DNA from: Rhodopseudomonas sp. BAL398
GTDB lineage: Bacteria > Pseudomonadota > Alphaproteobacteria > Rhizobiales > Xanthobacteraceae
Direction of reading: 5' to 3'
NCBI RefSeq assembly: GCF_033001325.1
Contig: NZ_CP133111.1
Coordinates: 2,294,001-2,358,000 of the forward strand
DNA: 64,000 nt
Shown here: positions 55,417 through 62,986 of the stretch, in pieces
Layout of the letters: each line of letters starts with the position of its first letter
Numbering within the stretch: position 1 is the first letter of the stretch
The notes under the pieces: model-generated
Told to the model about the DNA's origin: nothing
Database searches by the model: none
Seen by the model: the letters and a program-made list of their open reading frames with translations, nothing else
Made by a program: the position numbers and the translations under genes

Positions 55417-57342
55417 TCAGCGGTGCCACCGCGATCCCGATGGCGCGTTCGATCCGTGAATGTTGGTGTGACAATTCTGACAGGCGTTGCCGACCGCGTA
55501 GCGCAGCGTCGCCGCGCCCAGACCCGGCTGGTTATGCGGGTTGGTGTGGCACTGCTGGCACAGCCGTTGCCGGGCGACGACGAGAAGCGATTCGTGGTTC
55601 GATCCGTGCGGCTCGTGGCAGTTCAGACAATTCTCGCGCACCGGCGGATGCTCGAACAGGAACGGTCCGCGCTTGTCGGCGTGACACTGGAAGCAGGTGT
55701 CGTTGATCGTGGCTTCCTTGAGCAGCTTCTCGGTCGGGCTGCCGTGCGGATTGTGGCAATTGGCGCAGGTGATCTTGTCCTCGCGGATCGGCATGTGCGA
55801 GGTGCGCTGCGCCTGCGCCTTGCGGTCCTTGTGGCACTGGAAGCAGGTATCCATCACCTTCTCGGTCTTCAGCTGCTTGTGCAGCGACACCTTGCGCATC
55901 ACGGTGTGGCAATTGACGCAGGCCAGTCCGCGGGTCTCGTGCGGCGAGCCCTGCCAATAGGTCTGATCGCTCTTCTCGTGACAGGTCAGGCAGACGCCGT
56001 TGTAGTCGGCGACGTCGACGCCGCGGCTGTCATTGAGCCGGAACGAGCGGATGCCGCCCTTTTCCCGACCGCCACCGCCATTGACATGGGCGGAGCCGGG
56101 ACCGTGGCAGGTCTCGCACTCCATCTTGCCTTGCGGCGTCACCTTGCCGGACTTGATGGTGCGGCCCATCACGGTCAGCTGGAATTCATCGAACAGGCCG
56201 GCGTGACAGGTCTCGCACGGCTTGGAGCCGACGAAGTAGCGTCCCAGCGGATCGCCCGGCGCCGGCGCCACCATCGGCGCGCGAGTCCCCGTGCCGCCGG
56301 ACGTCTGCCGTTGCTTCTGCACCGCGATCAGCACCGGCCTGGTTTGATCGCCCCTGGCGGACAGGATATCGACGAAATTGAACTGCGGCGCGGTCTCCGG
56401 ATTGGGATCGAGATCTTCCAGCGCCACCCAGGTTTTGACGATCTCCTGCTCGCTGCTCGCCTGGCCGCGGCTCGGCGCGCCCGCCGCTGGCGCGACCTCC
56501 GGCATCACCGCGACGAAATCCGGCTGGCGCGTCGCCCGGTCTTGGCGAGCGCGCAGGCTGTGCTGGGCGTGAAAATGCAGGATGCGTTGCTCGGCCGTCG
56601 TCGCCGCCTTCATCGCCAGGATGACGCGGCTGTATTCGGCGATCTGCTTGATCGCCAAATTGGTGGGAAGCTCGAGCCGCGGCGGACCGTCATGCTGGGT
56701 GATGAAGCGCGAGAGCCCGTGCGTCGCGCCAAGTGGTGCGCCGTGCGCGACGCCAAGTGTCGCGCCATGGATCGACCCGCCATGCCCGGCGTCACCGCCC
56801 CCTCGCTGCGTGAAGCCGGCATGGGCGGCCGCCGCAGCCGCCGAGCCATAGCCGGGCGCGATCGGCGAGAAATTGGACGTCGCGCCGGCAGGGCTCAAGG
56901 CGCGGCGGGCATAGTCGGCGAGTGCGGCGACATCCGGATCGAGCGGCGCGGCAATCGTCGGCGTGAAATCGAGCAGGCCATTGTGGCTGGTCGGCTCCGA
57001 CGCGAAGTCGGTCGCGATCTGGCCCGCCGCCATCGGCTTGACTTGGTCACCTGCGTCGGCCGGAACCGGCAGCGTCCACAGCGCCACAATGGTCGCTGCC
57101 AACAACCAGCCGCCGGCAAGCTTGCCAATGAGGGAGCTGCTCGTTGTGATCCGACTGACGGTAATCCGGCTGAACAACCGCGGCCGATCTTGCGTCGTCG
57201 TCGACGAATAAGGTTTGAACGAACCAAGCTTGCACGGATCGGGCTTGTTGATCGCGTCGGGCTCGACCGCCCCACGCTCCACCGAGCCACGATTCATCTC
57301 CGGCGCGCCACATCGTGACGCGGCCCGCCGAGAGCCCCCCAT
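55417..57342 (-). CDS. pioA: PioA, decaheme c-type cytochrome
   Basis: 641 residues from ATG 57342, with GGGGGGAT six bases upstream; a later ATG at 57297 or a TTG codon near residue 56 could also start it. A single hydrophobic segment lies at about residues 75-95 (AGGWLLAATIVALWTLPVPADA), then an N-terminal extension absent from MtrA/DmsE. Ten CxxCH motifs are seen: C376, C409, C451, C475, C500, C526, C550, C572, C595, C621. Each H follows. It takes electrons from Fe(II) or a surface and sends them inward. The extension contains a Gly/His-rich stretch at about 185-210. Controlled probably by FixK. Confidence 0.93.
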   Translation of the reverse strand: MGGSRRAASRCGAPEMNRGSVERGAVEPDAINKPDPCKLGSFKPYSSTTTQDRPRLFSRITVSRITTSSSLIGKLAGGWLLAATIVALWTLPVPADAGDQVKPMAAGQIATDFASEPTSHNGLLDFTPTIAAPLDPDVAALADYARRALSPAGATSNFSPIAPGYGSAAAAAAHAGFTQRGGGDAGHGGSIHGATLGVAHGAPLGATHGLSRFITQHDGPPRLELPTNLAIKQIAEYSRVILAMKAATTAEQRILHFHAQHSLRARQDRATRQPDFVAVMPEVAPAAGAPSRGQASSEQEIVKTWVALEDLDPNPETAPQFNFVDILSARGDQTRPVLIAVQKQRQTSGGTGTRAPMVAPAPGDPLGRYFVGSKPCETCHAGLFDEFQLTVMGRTIKSGKVTPQGKMECETCHGPGSAHVNGGGGREKGGIRSFRLNDSRGVDVADYNGVCLTCHEKSDQTYWQGSPHETRGLACVNCHTVMRKVSLHKQLKTEKVMDTCFQCHKDRKAQAQRTSHMPIREDKITCANCHNPHGSPTEKLLKEATINDTCFQCHADKRGPFLFEHPPVRENCLNCHEPHGSNHESLLVVARQRLCQQCHTNPHNQPGLGAATLRYAVGNACQNCHTNIHGSNAPSGSRWHR

Positions 57343-57364
57343 CGCAATCCCCCCCAGATCACAA

Positions 57365-57379
57365 CACGCTCGCAGCGTG
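57365..57379 (-). promoter_or_regulatory. Small hairpin in the pioA leader
   Basis: CACGCT (57365-57370) and AGCGTG (57374-57379) form a six-base stem around CGC, 23 to 37 bases before the pioA ATG and just outside its ribosome binding site. It may modulate translation. Confidence 0.35.
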
Positions 57380-57382
57380 CTT

Positions 57383-57406
57383 AACTAACTACCAGGCTAG
57401 TTAGTT
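57383..57406. promoter_or_regulatory. Perfect 9+9 dyad upstream of pioA
   Basis: AACTAACTA (57383-57391) and TAGTTAGTT (57398-57406) are perfect inverted repeats around the six bases CCAGGC. If transcription starts about 41.5 bases after the centre of the FixK box, the start falls near 57388 and the dyad spans about -18 to +5, over the core promoter. It looks like an operator for an unknown regulator. No known match in my memory. Confidence 0.5.
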
Positions 57407-57422
57407 CGCAGAGCGGCGATCA

Positions 57423-57436
57423 TTGATCGACATCAA
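57423..57436 (-). promoter_or_regulatory. FixK/FNR-type box of the pio operon
   Basis: TTGATCGACATCAA matches perfectly the palindrome TTGAT-N4-ATCAA bound by FixK and other CRP/FNR regulators. It is 81 bases upstream of the pioA ATG, centre 57429.5. FixK control of the pio operon has been reported for Rhodopseudomonas palustris TIE-1, consistent with higher expression without oxygen. Confidence 0.8.
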
Positions 57437-57941
57437 ATCGTTATCCTCTGCGACAATTTGACATGCGATTAAGCGATGTTTTCAGACCGACAGGCTGGTT
57501 TTCACTGCAAGTAATCACCGCCGGTCCGAACAGTCACCAGGACCGCCCGCCCTCGCCGCCGCGCCGGCGCCCCGCAGCAGACCAAAGCAACCGGCAAGTA
57601 ATCGACGCCAACGAATGACGGAACGCAAAGCACGGCGAGCCGCGTTGTTTGGCATTTACGCTGATGATCGGCCGTGACAAGCCGTCCCAGGCGCCGGCGA
57701 TCATGGCCGCAGGCGAGGCAAGACATCGGCGGTAATAACAACCGAGGCTACGCGGTTCGACGCGACTGCGCCGCGCTGCAGTGCGAAACGATGCGATCAG
57801 CACCAGCGACTCGGACTAAGCACGTCCTCGCCGCCGAAAATTGGCGACCAACCGGCGATTGCCAAGGCGGCGCGACGATCCGACGATCGCCAAGGCGGCG
57901 CGACGATTCGGTCGCGGCGGTGCCGCCGCCGGCCGGACCTG
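57437..57941. other. Intergenic region upstream of pioA
   Basis: About 505 bases between the FixK box and the end of the CoA-transferase gene. Short frames are chance. A tandem repeat is present: GCCAAGGCGGCGCGACGAT occurs at 57861-57879 and again at 57889-57907, a 28-base period. No RNA gene recognised. Confidence 0.4.
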
Positions 57942-59336
57942 TTAGCGCGACGGCCAGCGCGGCGGATGGCTGCCGAGCGGGACCGCGGGGCGTTCCCACC
58001 GCGCCGGCGTCCGCGACAGAACCGCCGCATGGCGCACAGCTGATAGCACGCCGAAGCCGGACTCCATCTGGTCGACAAAGCCGCTCGTCGCCTCGGGCTT
58101 GATGTCGTCGGCGGCAAGGCCATCTGTGAGCCGTCCCATCTCCCACAGCCATTGGCCGGTGCGCGCCAGCGACACCTGGACATGCCAGCTGCCGCCCTCG
58201 CGCGCCTGGCGCGCCTTCGCCATCATCGCGCCCAGCGCCATCAGATAGCCGGTGGCGTGGTCGAGGATCTGCGCCGGCAATTCCTTCGGCCCGGCGACGC
58301 CCGCCGCCTGCCCCTCGGCGTGATTGAACCCGGTGGCGCATTGCACCAGCGAGTCGAAGCCGCGGCGCTGTGCCCATGGTCCGGTTCGGCCATAGGCCGA
58401 CAGCGACACATAGACGATGCCGGGACTGATCGTTGCCGCGTCCTGCGGCGCAAAGCCGAGCGCCGCGAGCGCCTGCGGACGATAGGCTTGCGAGAACATA
58501 TCGGCGTCCTTGAGCAGGTCGCGCAGCGTGGCGCGGCCGGGCTCGGTTTTGAGATCGGCAAAGCAGGACAGCTTGCCGCGGCCGGTGTCGATGCTGAGCC
58601 ACGGGATCGCCGGCAGATCCGGACCCGAGACCAGCATGACATCGGCGCCATGCGCCGCCAGGGTGCGCCCGGCGACGGGGCCGGCGATCACCCGCGACAG
58701 ATCGAGCACGCGCAATCCGGACAACGGCCGCTCCCCGGCCGGCCATGGTTTTGGCGCGGCCTCGCCGATCTTCTCGATCTCGATCAATGGCAGCGCATCC
58801 AGCGCCGCAGCCTGCGGCAGCGCCTGCCATTCGTCGCGCGAGCGCATCAGCGCCACCACGCCGCCGGCCGCATAGGCCGTGGTCTCGAAGGCTACGCCGT
58901 CCCATCGCATCAGCGCGGCCTGCACCGCGTCGCGCTCCGGCGCGCAGTCGAGCACACGGCAGACGGCGTCGCGATGCTGCGGAAAATTGGTGTGCAGACG
59001 GACGTAGCGCCCGCCGCCGACCTGATAGACGCCGGCGATCGGATCCCACAGCGGCGGCGGCGGATCGCCATCGCGGCGCAGATAGCGCTCGGAGCGGCAT
59101 TCCACCACGGCGTGGCGCATGTCGACCGCGACCTGCTGCGATGGCCCGCCGCGCAGCCGCCCGATCTCCGCGGCCGCCAGCCCCGCCGCGGCGATCGAGA
59201 CCTGGGCCGCAGCACCGACCCGGAACGACGACGGCAATTGCGGCTCCGCGCCGGTCAGCGTCACGGCATCGAGCGCCGCGGCGTCGCCGCCGACGGAAGC
59301 CCAGAGATCGGCGAGCAGGTCGTGTGGGCTTTGCAT
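57942..59336 (-). CDS. CaiB/BaiF family CoA-transferase
   Basis: 464 residues from ATG 59336. Type III CoA-transferase layout: LSGLRVLDLSRVIAGPVAGRTLAAHGADVMLVSGPD, then FADLKTEPGRATLRDLLKDADMFSQAYRPQALAALGFAPQDAATISPGIVYVSLSAYGRTGPWAQRRGFDSLVQCATGF and the C-terminal GYLMALGAMMAKARQAREGGSWHVQVSLARTGQWL. The catalytic Asp typical of formyl-CoA transferases is not evident from the usual place. It moves CoA between acids and acyl-CoA; the substrate is unknown. It stands alone. Confidence 0.82.
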   Translation of the reverse strand: MQSPHDLLADLWASVGGDAAALDAVTLTGAEPQLPSSFRVGAAAQVSIAAAGLAAAEIGRLRGGPSQQVAVDMRHAVVECRSERYLRRDGDPPPPLWDPIAGVYQVGGGRYVRLHTNFPQHRDAVCRVLDCAPERDAVQAALMRWDGVAFETTAYAAGGVVALMRSRDEWQALPQAAALDALPLIEIEKIGEAAPKPWPAGERPLSGLRVLDLSRVIAGPVAGRTLAAHGADVMLVSGPDLPAIPWLSIDTGRGKLSCFADLKTEPGRATLRDLLKDADMFSQAYRPQALAALGFAPQDAATISPGIVYVSLSAYGRTGPWAQRRGFDSLVQCATGFNHAEGQAAGVAGPKELPAQILDHATGYLMALGAMMAKARQAREGGSWHVQVSLARTGQWLWEMGRLTDGLAADDIKPEATSGFVDQMESGFGVLSAVRHAAVLSRTPARWERPAVPLGSHPPRWPSR

Positions 59337-59427
59337 GAGATGATCCGATGAATTGGTGGCAGACTATAGCGCAGCGGGGTTGTCCTGCGAGAGCTATCAG
59401 CAACTTTCGACCGCCGCCAAAACATAG

Positions 59428-59508
59428 CGTCATTGCGAGCGAAGCGAAGCAATCCAGAGCCGCAAGCACAGACTGGATTGCGTCGTCGCTTCGCTCCTCG
59501 CAATGACG
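59428..59508. repeat. Palindromic intergenic repeat, CGTCATTGCGAG family, copy C
   Basis: CGTCATTGCGAG (59428-59439) and CTCGCAATGACG (59497-59508) with GCGAAGCAATCCAG and GATTGCGTCGTCGC inner arms, 81 bases. It ends seven bases before the dnaE2 stop at 59516, so it lies in the terminator position. Confidence 0.75.
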
Positions 59509-59515
59509 CCGTCCC

Positions 59516-62500
59516 TCAGTGAAAATCCCGCGACGGCGGCAGGATGCGGACGTCGCGCGGGTGGCGGATTCGCTGCGCCGGATTGTCGGGATGCTCGCGG
59601 CGGTCGTCATTGAGCGGCTCGATCAGTGCCGGCCCGGTGGGGATCGCCGGCCGCGCCGCCAGATTGTCGGACAAGCGCGCCATCTCGAAACTGCGATCGC
59701 TCATCCGCTCGGCGACCAGATGCACCACGCCTTCGGGGCTGGCCTGGATTCGGCCCTCGACCAGCAGCAGCCGCGCGCCCATCACCTCCTTGCGAAATTT
59801 TTCCATCACGCTCGGCCACACCACCACATTGGCGATCCCGGTCTCGTCTTCCAGCGTCATGAAGATCACGCCCTTGGCGCTGCCCGGCCGCTGTCGCACC
59901 AGCACCACGCCGGCGCAGCGCAGCCGCCGTCCGTTGCTACGCATCGCGGAGACGCTGCGGCAGGTGACAACCTTTTCGGCATCGAACATCGCGCGCAAGA
60001 ATTCCATCGGATGGCCTTTCAGCGACAGCCGGACGGTCTGATAATCGGCCACCACATGTTCGGCGACCGGCATCTGCGGCAAGGGTTGCGCCGCCTCATC
60101 CGGCTGCTCGCGCGCGGCAGCCGCCTCGAACAGCGGCAGCGCCACGTCGTCGGGCAGCCGCCGCACCGCCCATAGCGCGGCGCGGCGGTCGAGCCCGAGC
60201 GAGCGGAACGCATCGGCATCCGCCAGCAGGATCAGCGCCCGCTTCGGCAAGGCGGTGGCGCGGGCGAATTGCTCCAGCGACGTGAACGGCCCCCGCGCCC
60301 GCGCCGCTTCGATACGCGCGGCCCAGTCCTCCGCTGCCGGCTTGCCGGCGGCGCGCCGCGCCCGCTCCTCGTCGGGATCGGCCCAGACGAAGCCGTCGAT
60401 CTGGCGGAAGCCGAGACGCAGCGCGCAATACTTGCCGCAGCGTTCCTCCAGCGTGGACTGGCCGTGGCTGAAGCCGATATCGACCGGGCGCACCGTGACG
60501 CCATTGGCACGGGCATCGCCGACGATCTGCGCCGGCGCGTAGAATCCCATCGGCTGCGAATTCAGCAGCCCGCAGCAGAACGCGTCGGGATGAAAATGCT
60601 TCAGCCAGGACGAGACATAGACCAATTGGGCGAAGCTCGCGGCGTGGCTTTCCGGAAAGCCGTAGCTGCCGAACCCCTTGATCTGCTCGAAGCAGTTTTG
60701 CGCGAATGCCGGGTCGTAGCCGCGCGCCACCATATTGCTGACCATGCGGGCCTCGAAGCTGCCGATGGTGCCGACATTGCGGAACGTCGCCATCGCCCGG
60801 CGCAGCCCGTTGGCCTGCTCCGGGGTGAATTTCGCCGCCTCGATCGCGATCCGCATCGCCTGTTCCTGAAACAGCGGCACGCCGAGGGTCTTGTGCAGCA
60901 CTTTGCGCAACTCATCCTTGTCGCCGTGCAGCGGCGACGGCGACGGATACTCGACCTTTTCGAGATTGTTTCGCCGCCGCAAGTAAGGATGCACCATGTC
61001 GCCCTGGATCGGCCCCGGCCGCACGATCGCGACCTCGATCACCAGATCGTAGAACCGGCGTGGCTTCAGCCGCGGCAGCATGTTCATCTGCGCCCGGCTC
61101 TCGACCTGGAACACGCCGAGCGATTCGCCCCGGCACAGCATGTCGTAGACCGCCGGCACCTCGCGCGGCACGCTCGCCAGCTCCCACCATTCGGCCTTGT
61201 GATCGGCGATCAGGTCGAAGCATTTGCGGATGCAGGTCAGCATGCCGAGCGCCAGCACGTCGACCTTCATCATCTTCAACGTGTCGATGTCGTCCTTGTC
61301 CCATTCGATGAAGGTGCGGTCTTCCATCGCCGCATTGCCGATCGGCACATAGCTGTCGAGCCGGTCCTGGGTCAGCACATAGCCGCCGACATGCTGCGAC
61401 AGATGCCGCGGAAATTCGAGCAGTTCGGCGGCCAGCTCCACCGCGCGGGCGATCATCGGATTGTGCGGATCGAGCCCGGCCTGCCTGATCTGGGTCTCGT
61501 TGAGGCCGGGCCCCCAGCTGCCCCACACCGTATCGGCCAGCGCCGCGGTGACGTCCTCGCTCAGCCCCAGCGCCTTGCCGACGTCGCGGATCGCCGAGCG
61601 CGGGCGATAATGGATCACGGTGGCGACGATGGCAGCGCGGTGGCGGCCGTAGCGGCGATAGACATATTGCATCACCTCCTCGCGGCGGATGTGCTCGAAA
61701 TCGACGTCGATGTCGGGCGGCTCCAACCGCTCCTTGGAGATGAAGCGCTCGAACAACAGGTCGATCTCGGCCGGATTGACCGCGGTGATGCCGAGCACGT
61801 AGCACACCGCAGAATTCGCCGCCGAGCCCCGGCCCTGGCACAGGATATTCTGCGAACGGGCGAAGCGGACGATGTCGTGCACGGTGAGGAAGTAATGCGC
61901 GTAGCGCAGCTTGCGGATCAACCGCAGCTCCTTGCGCAGCACCTTCTTGGTGCGCGGCGGAATCCGCGCCGGAAATGCCTGATGCGCGCCGGACCAGGTC
62001 AGGTCCTCGAGATGCCGCTGCGCCGTCTTGCCGGCCGGCACCGGCTCGTCGGGATATTGATATTTCAGCTGATCCAGCGAGAACGCTATCCGATCGGCAA
62101 AGCGCATGGTTTCGGCGATCGCGTCTGGGGCGTCGCGAAACAGCCGAAGCATCTCTTGCGCCGGCTTGAGGTGGCGCTCGGCATTGGCCTCGAGCCGCTT
62201 GCCGATAGTGTCGATACTGGCCTTCTCGCGGATGCAGCTCAGCACGTCCTGCAACGGCCGGCGATCGGGGTGATGATACAGCACCTCGTTGCTGGCCAGC
62301 AGCGGCACGCCGGCGGTGACGGCGAGGCGCTGCAGGCGGGCCAGCCGCCGGCGGTCGTCGCCGCGATACAACAGGCTGGCGCCGAGCCAGACCCCGTCGG
62401 CGCGGCTTTGCCGCAACTGCGCCAGCACGTCGAGTGCCGCGGTGTTGTCGAAGCGATGCGGCAGCGCCAGCACCAGCAACTGGCCCTCCGCATAGGCCAG

Positions 62501-62857
62501 CAGATCGGCCAGCGTCAGGTGGCATTCGCCCTTGCCGGCCAGGCGCTTGCCATGGGTCAGCAGCTGGCACAGCCGGCCATAGGCGGCGCGGTCGCGCGGA
62601 TAGGCCAGGATGTCCGGCGTGCCGTCGCAAAACACCAGCCGCGACCCGATCAGCAGTTTCGGTTTGGATTGGAGTTCGGGATCGTCGAGCGCCTTGTAGG
62701 CGCGGACCACGCCGGCCAGCGTGTTGCGGTCGGCGATGCCGATCGCGGCCAGCCCCAGCACGGCGGCCTCGTGGACATAGTCCTGCGGATGCGAACCACC
62801 GCGCAGGAAGGAGAAATTGGTGGTGACGCCGATCTCCGCATAGGCCGGGGCGCTCAT
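59516..62857 (-). CDS. dnaE2: Error-prone DNA polymerase III alpha DnaE2 (ImuC)
   Basis: 1113 residues. N-terminal PHP domain (PAYAEIGVTTNFSFLRGGSHPQDYVHEAAVLGLAAIGIADRNTLAGVVRAY), finger/palm with CQGRGSAANSAVCYVLGITAVNPAEIDLLFERFISKERLEPPDIDVDFEH (catalytic Asp pair), SHAASFAQLVYVSSWLKHFHPDAF, and OB fold near the end (LRCAGVVLVRQRPGSAKGVIFMTLEDETGIANVVVWP). DnaE2 is the SOS-induced mutasome polymerase acting with ImuA and ImuB. Preceded by imuB; the two are separated by a palindromic repeat. No clear LexA box was read, since the imuA promoter is outside the window. Confidence 0.95.
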   Translation of the reverse strand: MSAPAYAEIGVTTNFSFLRGGSHPQDYVHEAAVLGLAAIGIADRNTLAGVVRAYKALDDPELQSKPKLLIGSRLVFCDGTPDILAYPRDRAAYGRLCQLLTHGKRLAGKGECHLTLADLLAYAEGQLLVLALPHRFDNTAALDVLAQLRQSRADGVWLGASLLYRGDDRRRLARLQRLAVTAGVPLLASNEVLYHHPDRRPLQDVLSCIREKASIDTIGKRLEANAERHLKPAQEMLRLFRDAPDAIAETMRFADRIAFSLDQLKYQYPDEPVPAGKTAQRHLEDLTWSGAHQAFPARIPPRTKKVLRKELRLIRKLRYAHYFLTVHDIVRFARSQNILCQGRGSAANSAVCYVLGITAVNPAEIDLLFERFISKERLEPPDIDVDFEHIRREEVMQYVYRRYGRHRAAIVATVIHYRPRSAIRDVGKALGLSEDVTAALADTVWGSWGPGLNETQIRQAGLDPHNPMIARAVELAAELLEFPRHLSQHVGGYVLTQDRLDSYVPIGNAAMEDRTFIEWDKDDIDTLKMMKVDVLALGMLTCIRKCFDLIADHKAEWWELASVPREVPAVYDMLCRGESLGVFQVESRAQMNMLPRLKPRRFYDLVIEVAIVRPGPIQGDMVHPYLRRRNNLEKVEYPSPSPLHGDKDELRKVLHKTLGVPLFQEQAMRIAIEAAKFTPEQANGLRRAMATFRNVGTIGSFEARMVSNMVARGYDPAFAQNCFEQIKGFGSYGFPESHAASFAQLVYVSSWLKHFHPDAFCCGLLNSQPMGFYAPAQIVGDARANGVTVRPVDIGFSHGQSTLEERCGKYCALRLGFRQIDGFVWADPDEERARRAAGKPAAEDWAARIEAARARGPFTSLEQFARATALPKRALILLADADAFRSLGLDRRAALWAVRRLPDDVALPLFEAAAAREQPDEAAQPLPQMPVAEHVVADYQTVRLSLKGHPMEFLRAMFDAEKVVTCRSVSAMRSNGRRLRCAGVVLVRQRPGSAKGVIFMTLEDETGIANVVVWPSVMEKFRKEVMGARLLLVEGRIQASPEGVVHLVAERMSDRSFEMARLSDNLAARPAIPTGPALIEPLNDDRREHPDNPAQRIRHPRDVRILPPSRDFH

Positions 62858-62888
62858 ATAAGCCTCCTCAAATATGAGCAGTTCAATT

Positions 62889-62974
62889 CGTCATTGCGAG
62901 CGTAGCGAAGCAATCCAGGGGCTCAGTGCACGACGCTCCTGGATTGCTTCGTCGCTTCGCTCCTCGCAATGACG
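62889..62974. repeat. Palindromic intergenic repeat, CGTCATTGCGAG family, copy D
   Basis: CGTCATTGCGAG (62889-62900) and CTCGCAATGACG (62963-62974), with GCGAAGCAATCCAGG and CCTGGATTGCTTCGTCGC inner arms. It lies between imuB (ends 62987) and dnaE2 (starts 62857), inside the mutasome operon. Together with copy C it brackets dnaE2. Confidence 0.78.
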
Positions 62975-62986
62975 TTGAGGGAGTGC

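Noticed and set aside
52794-55706. 970-codon plus-strand frame across pioB and the end of pioA
   Set aside because: It overlaps two genes with strong evidence on the opposite strand and has Arg/Gly/Val-rich shadow composition.
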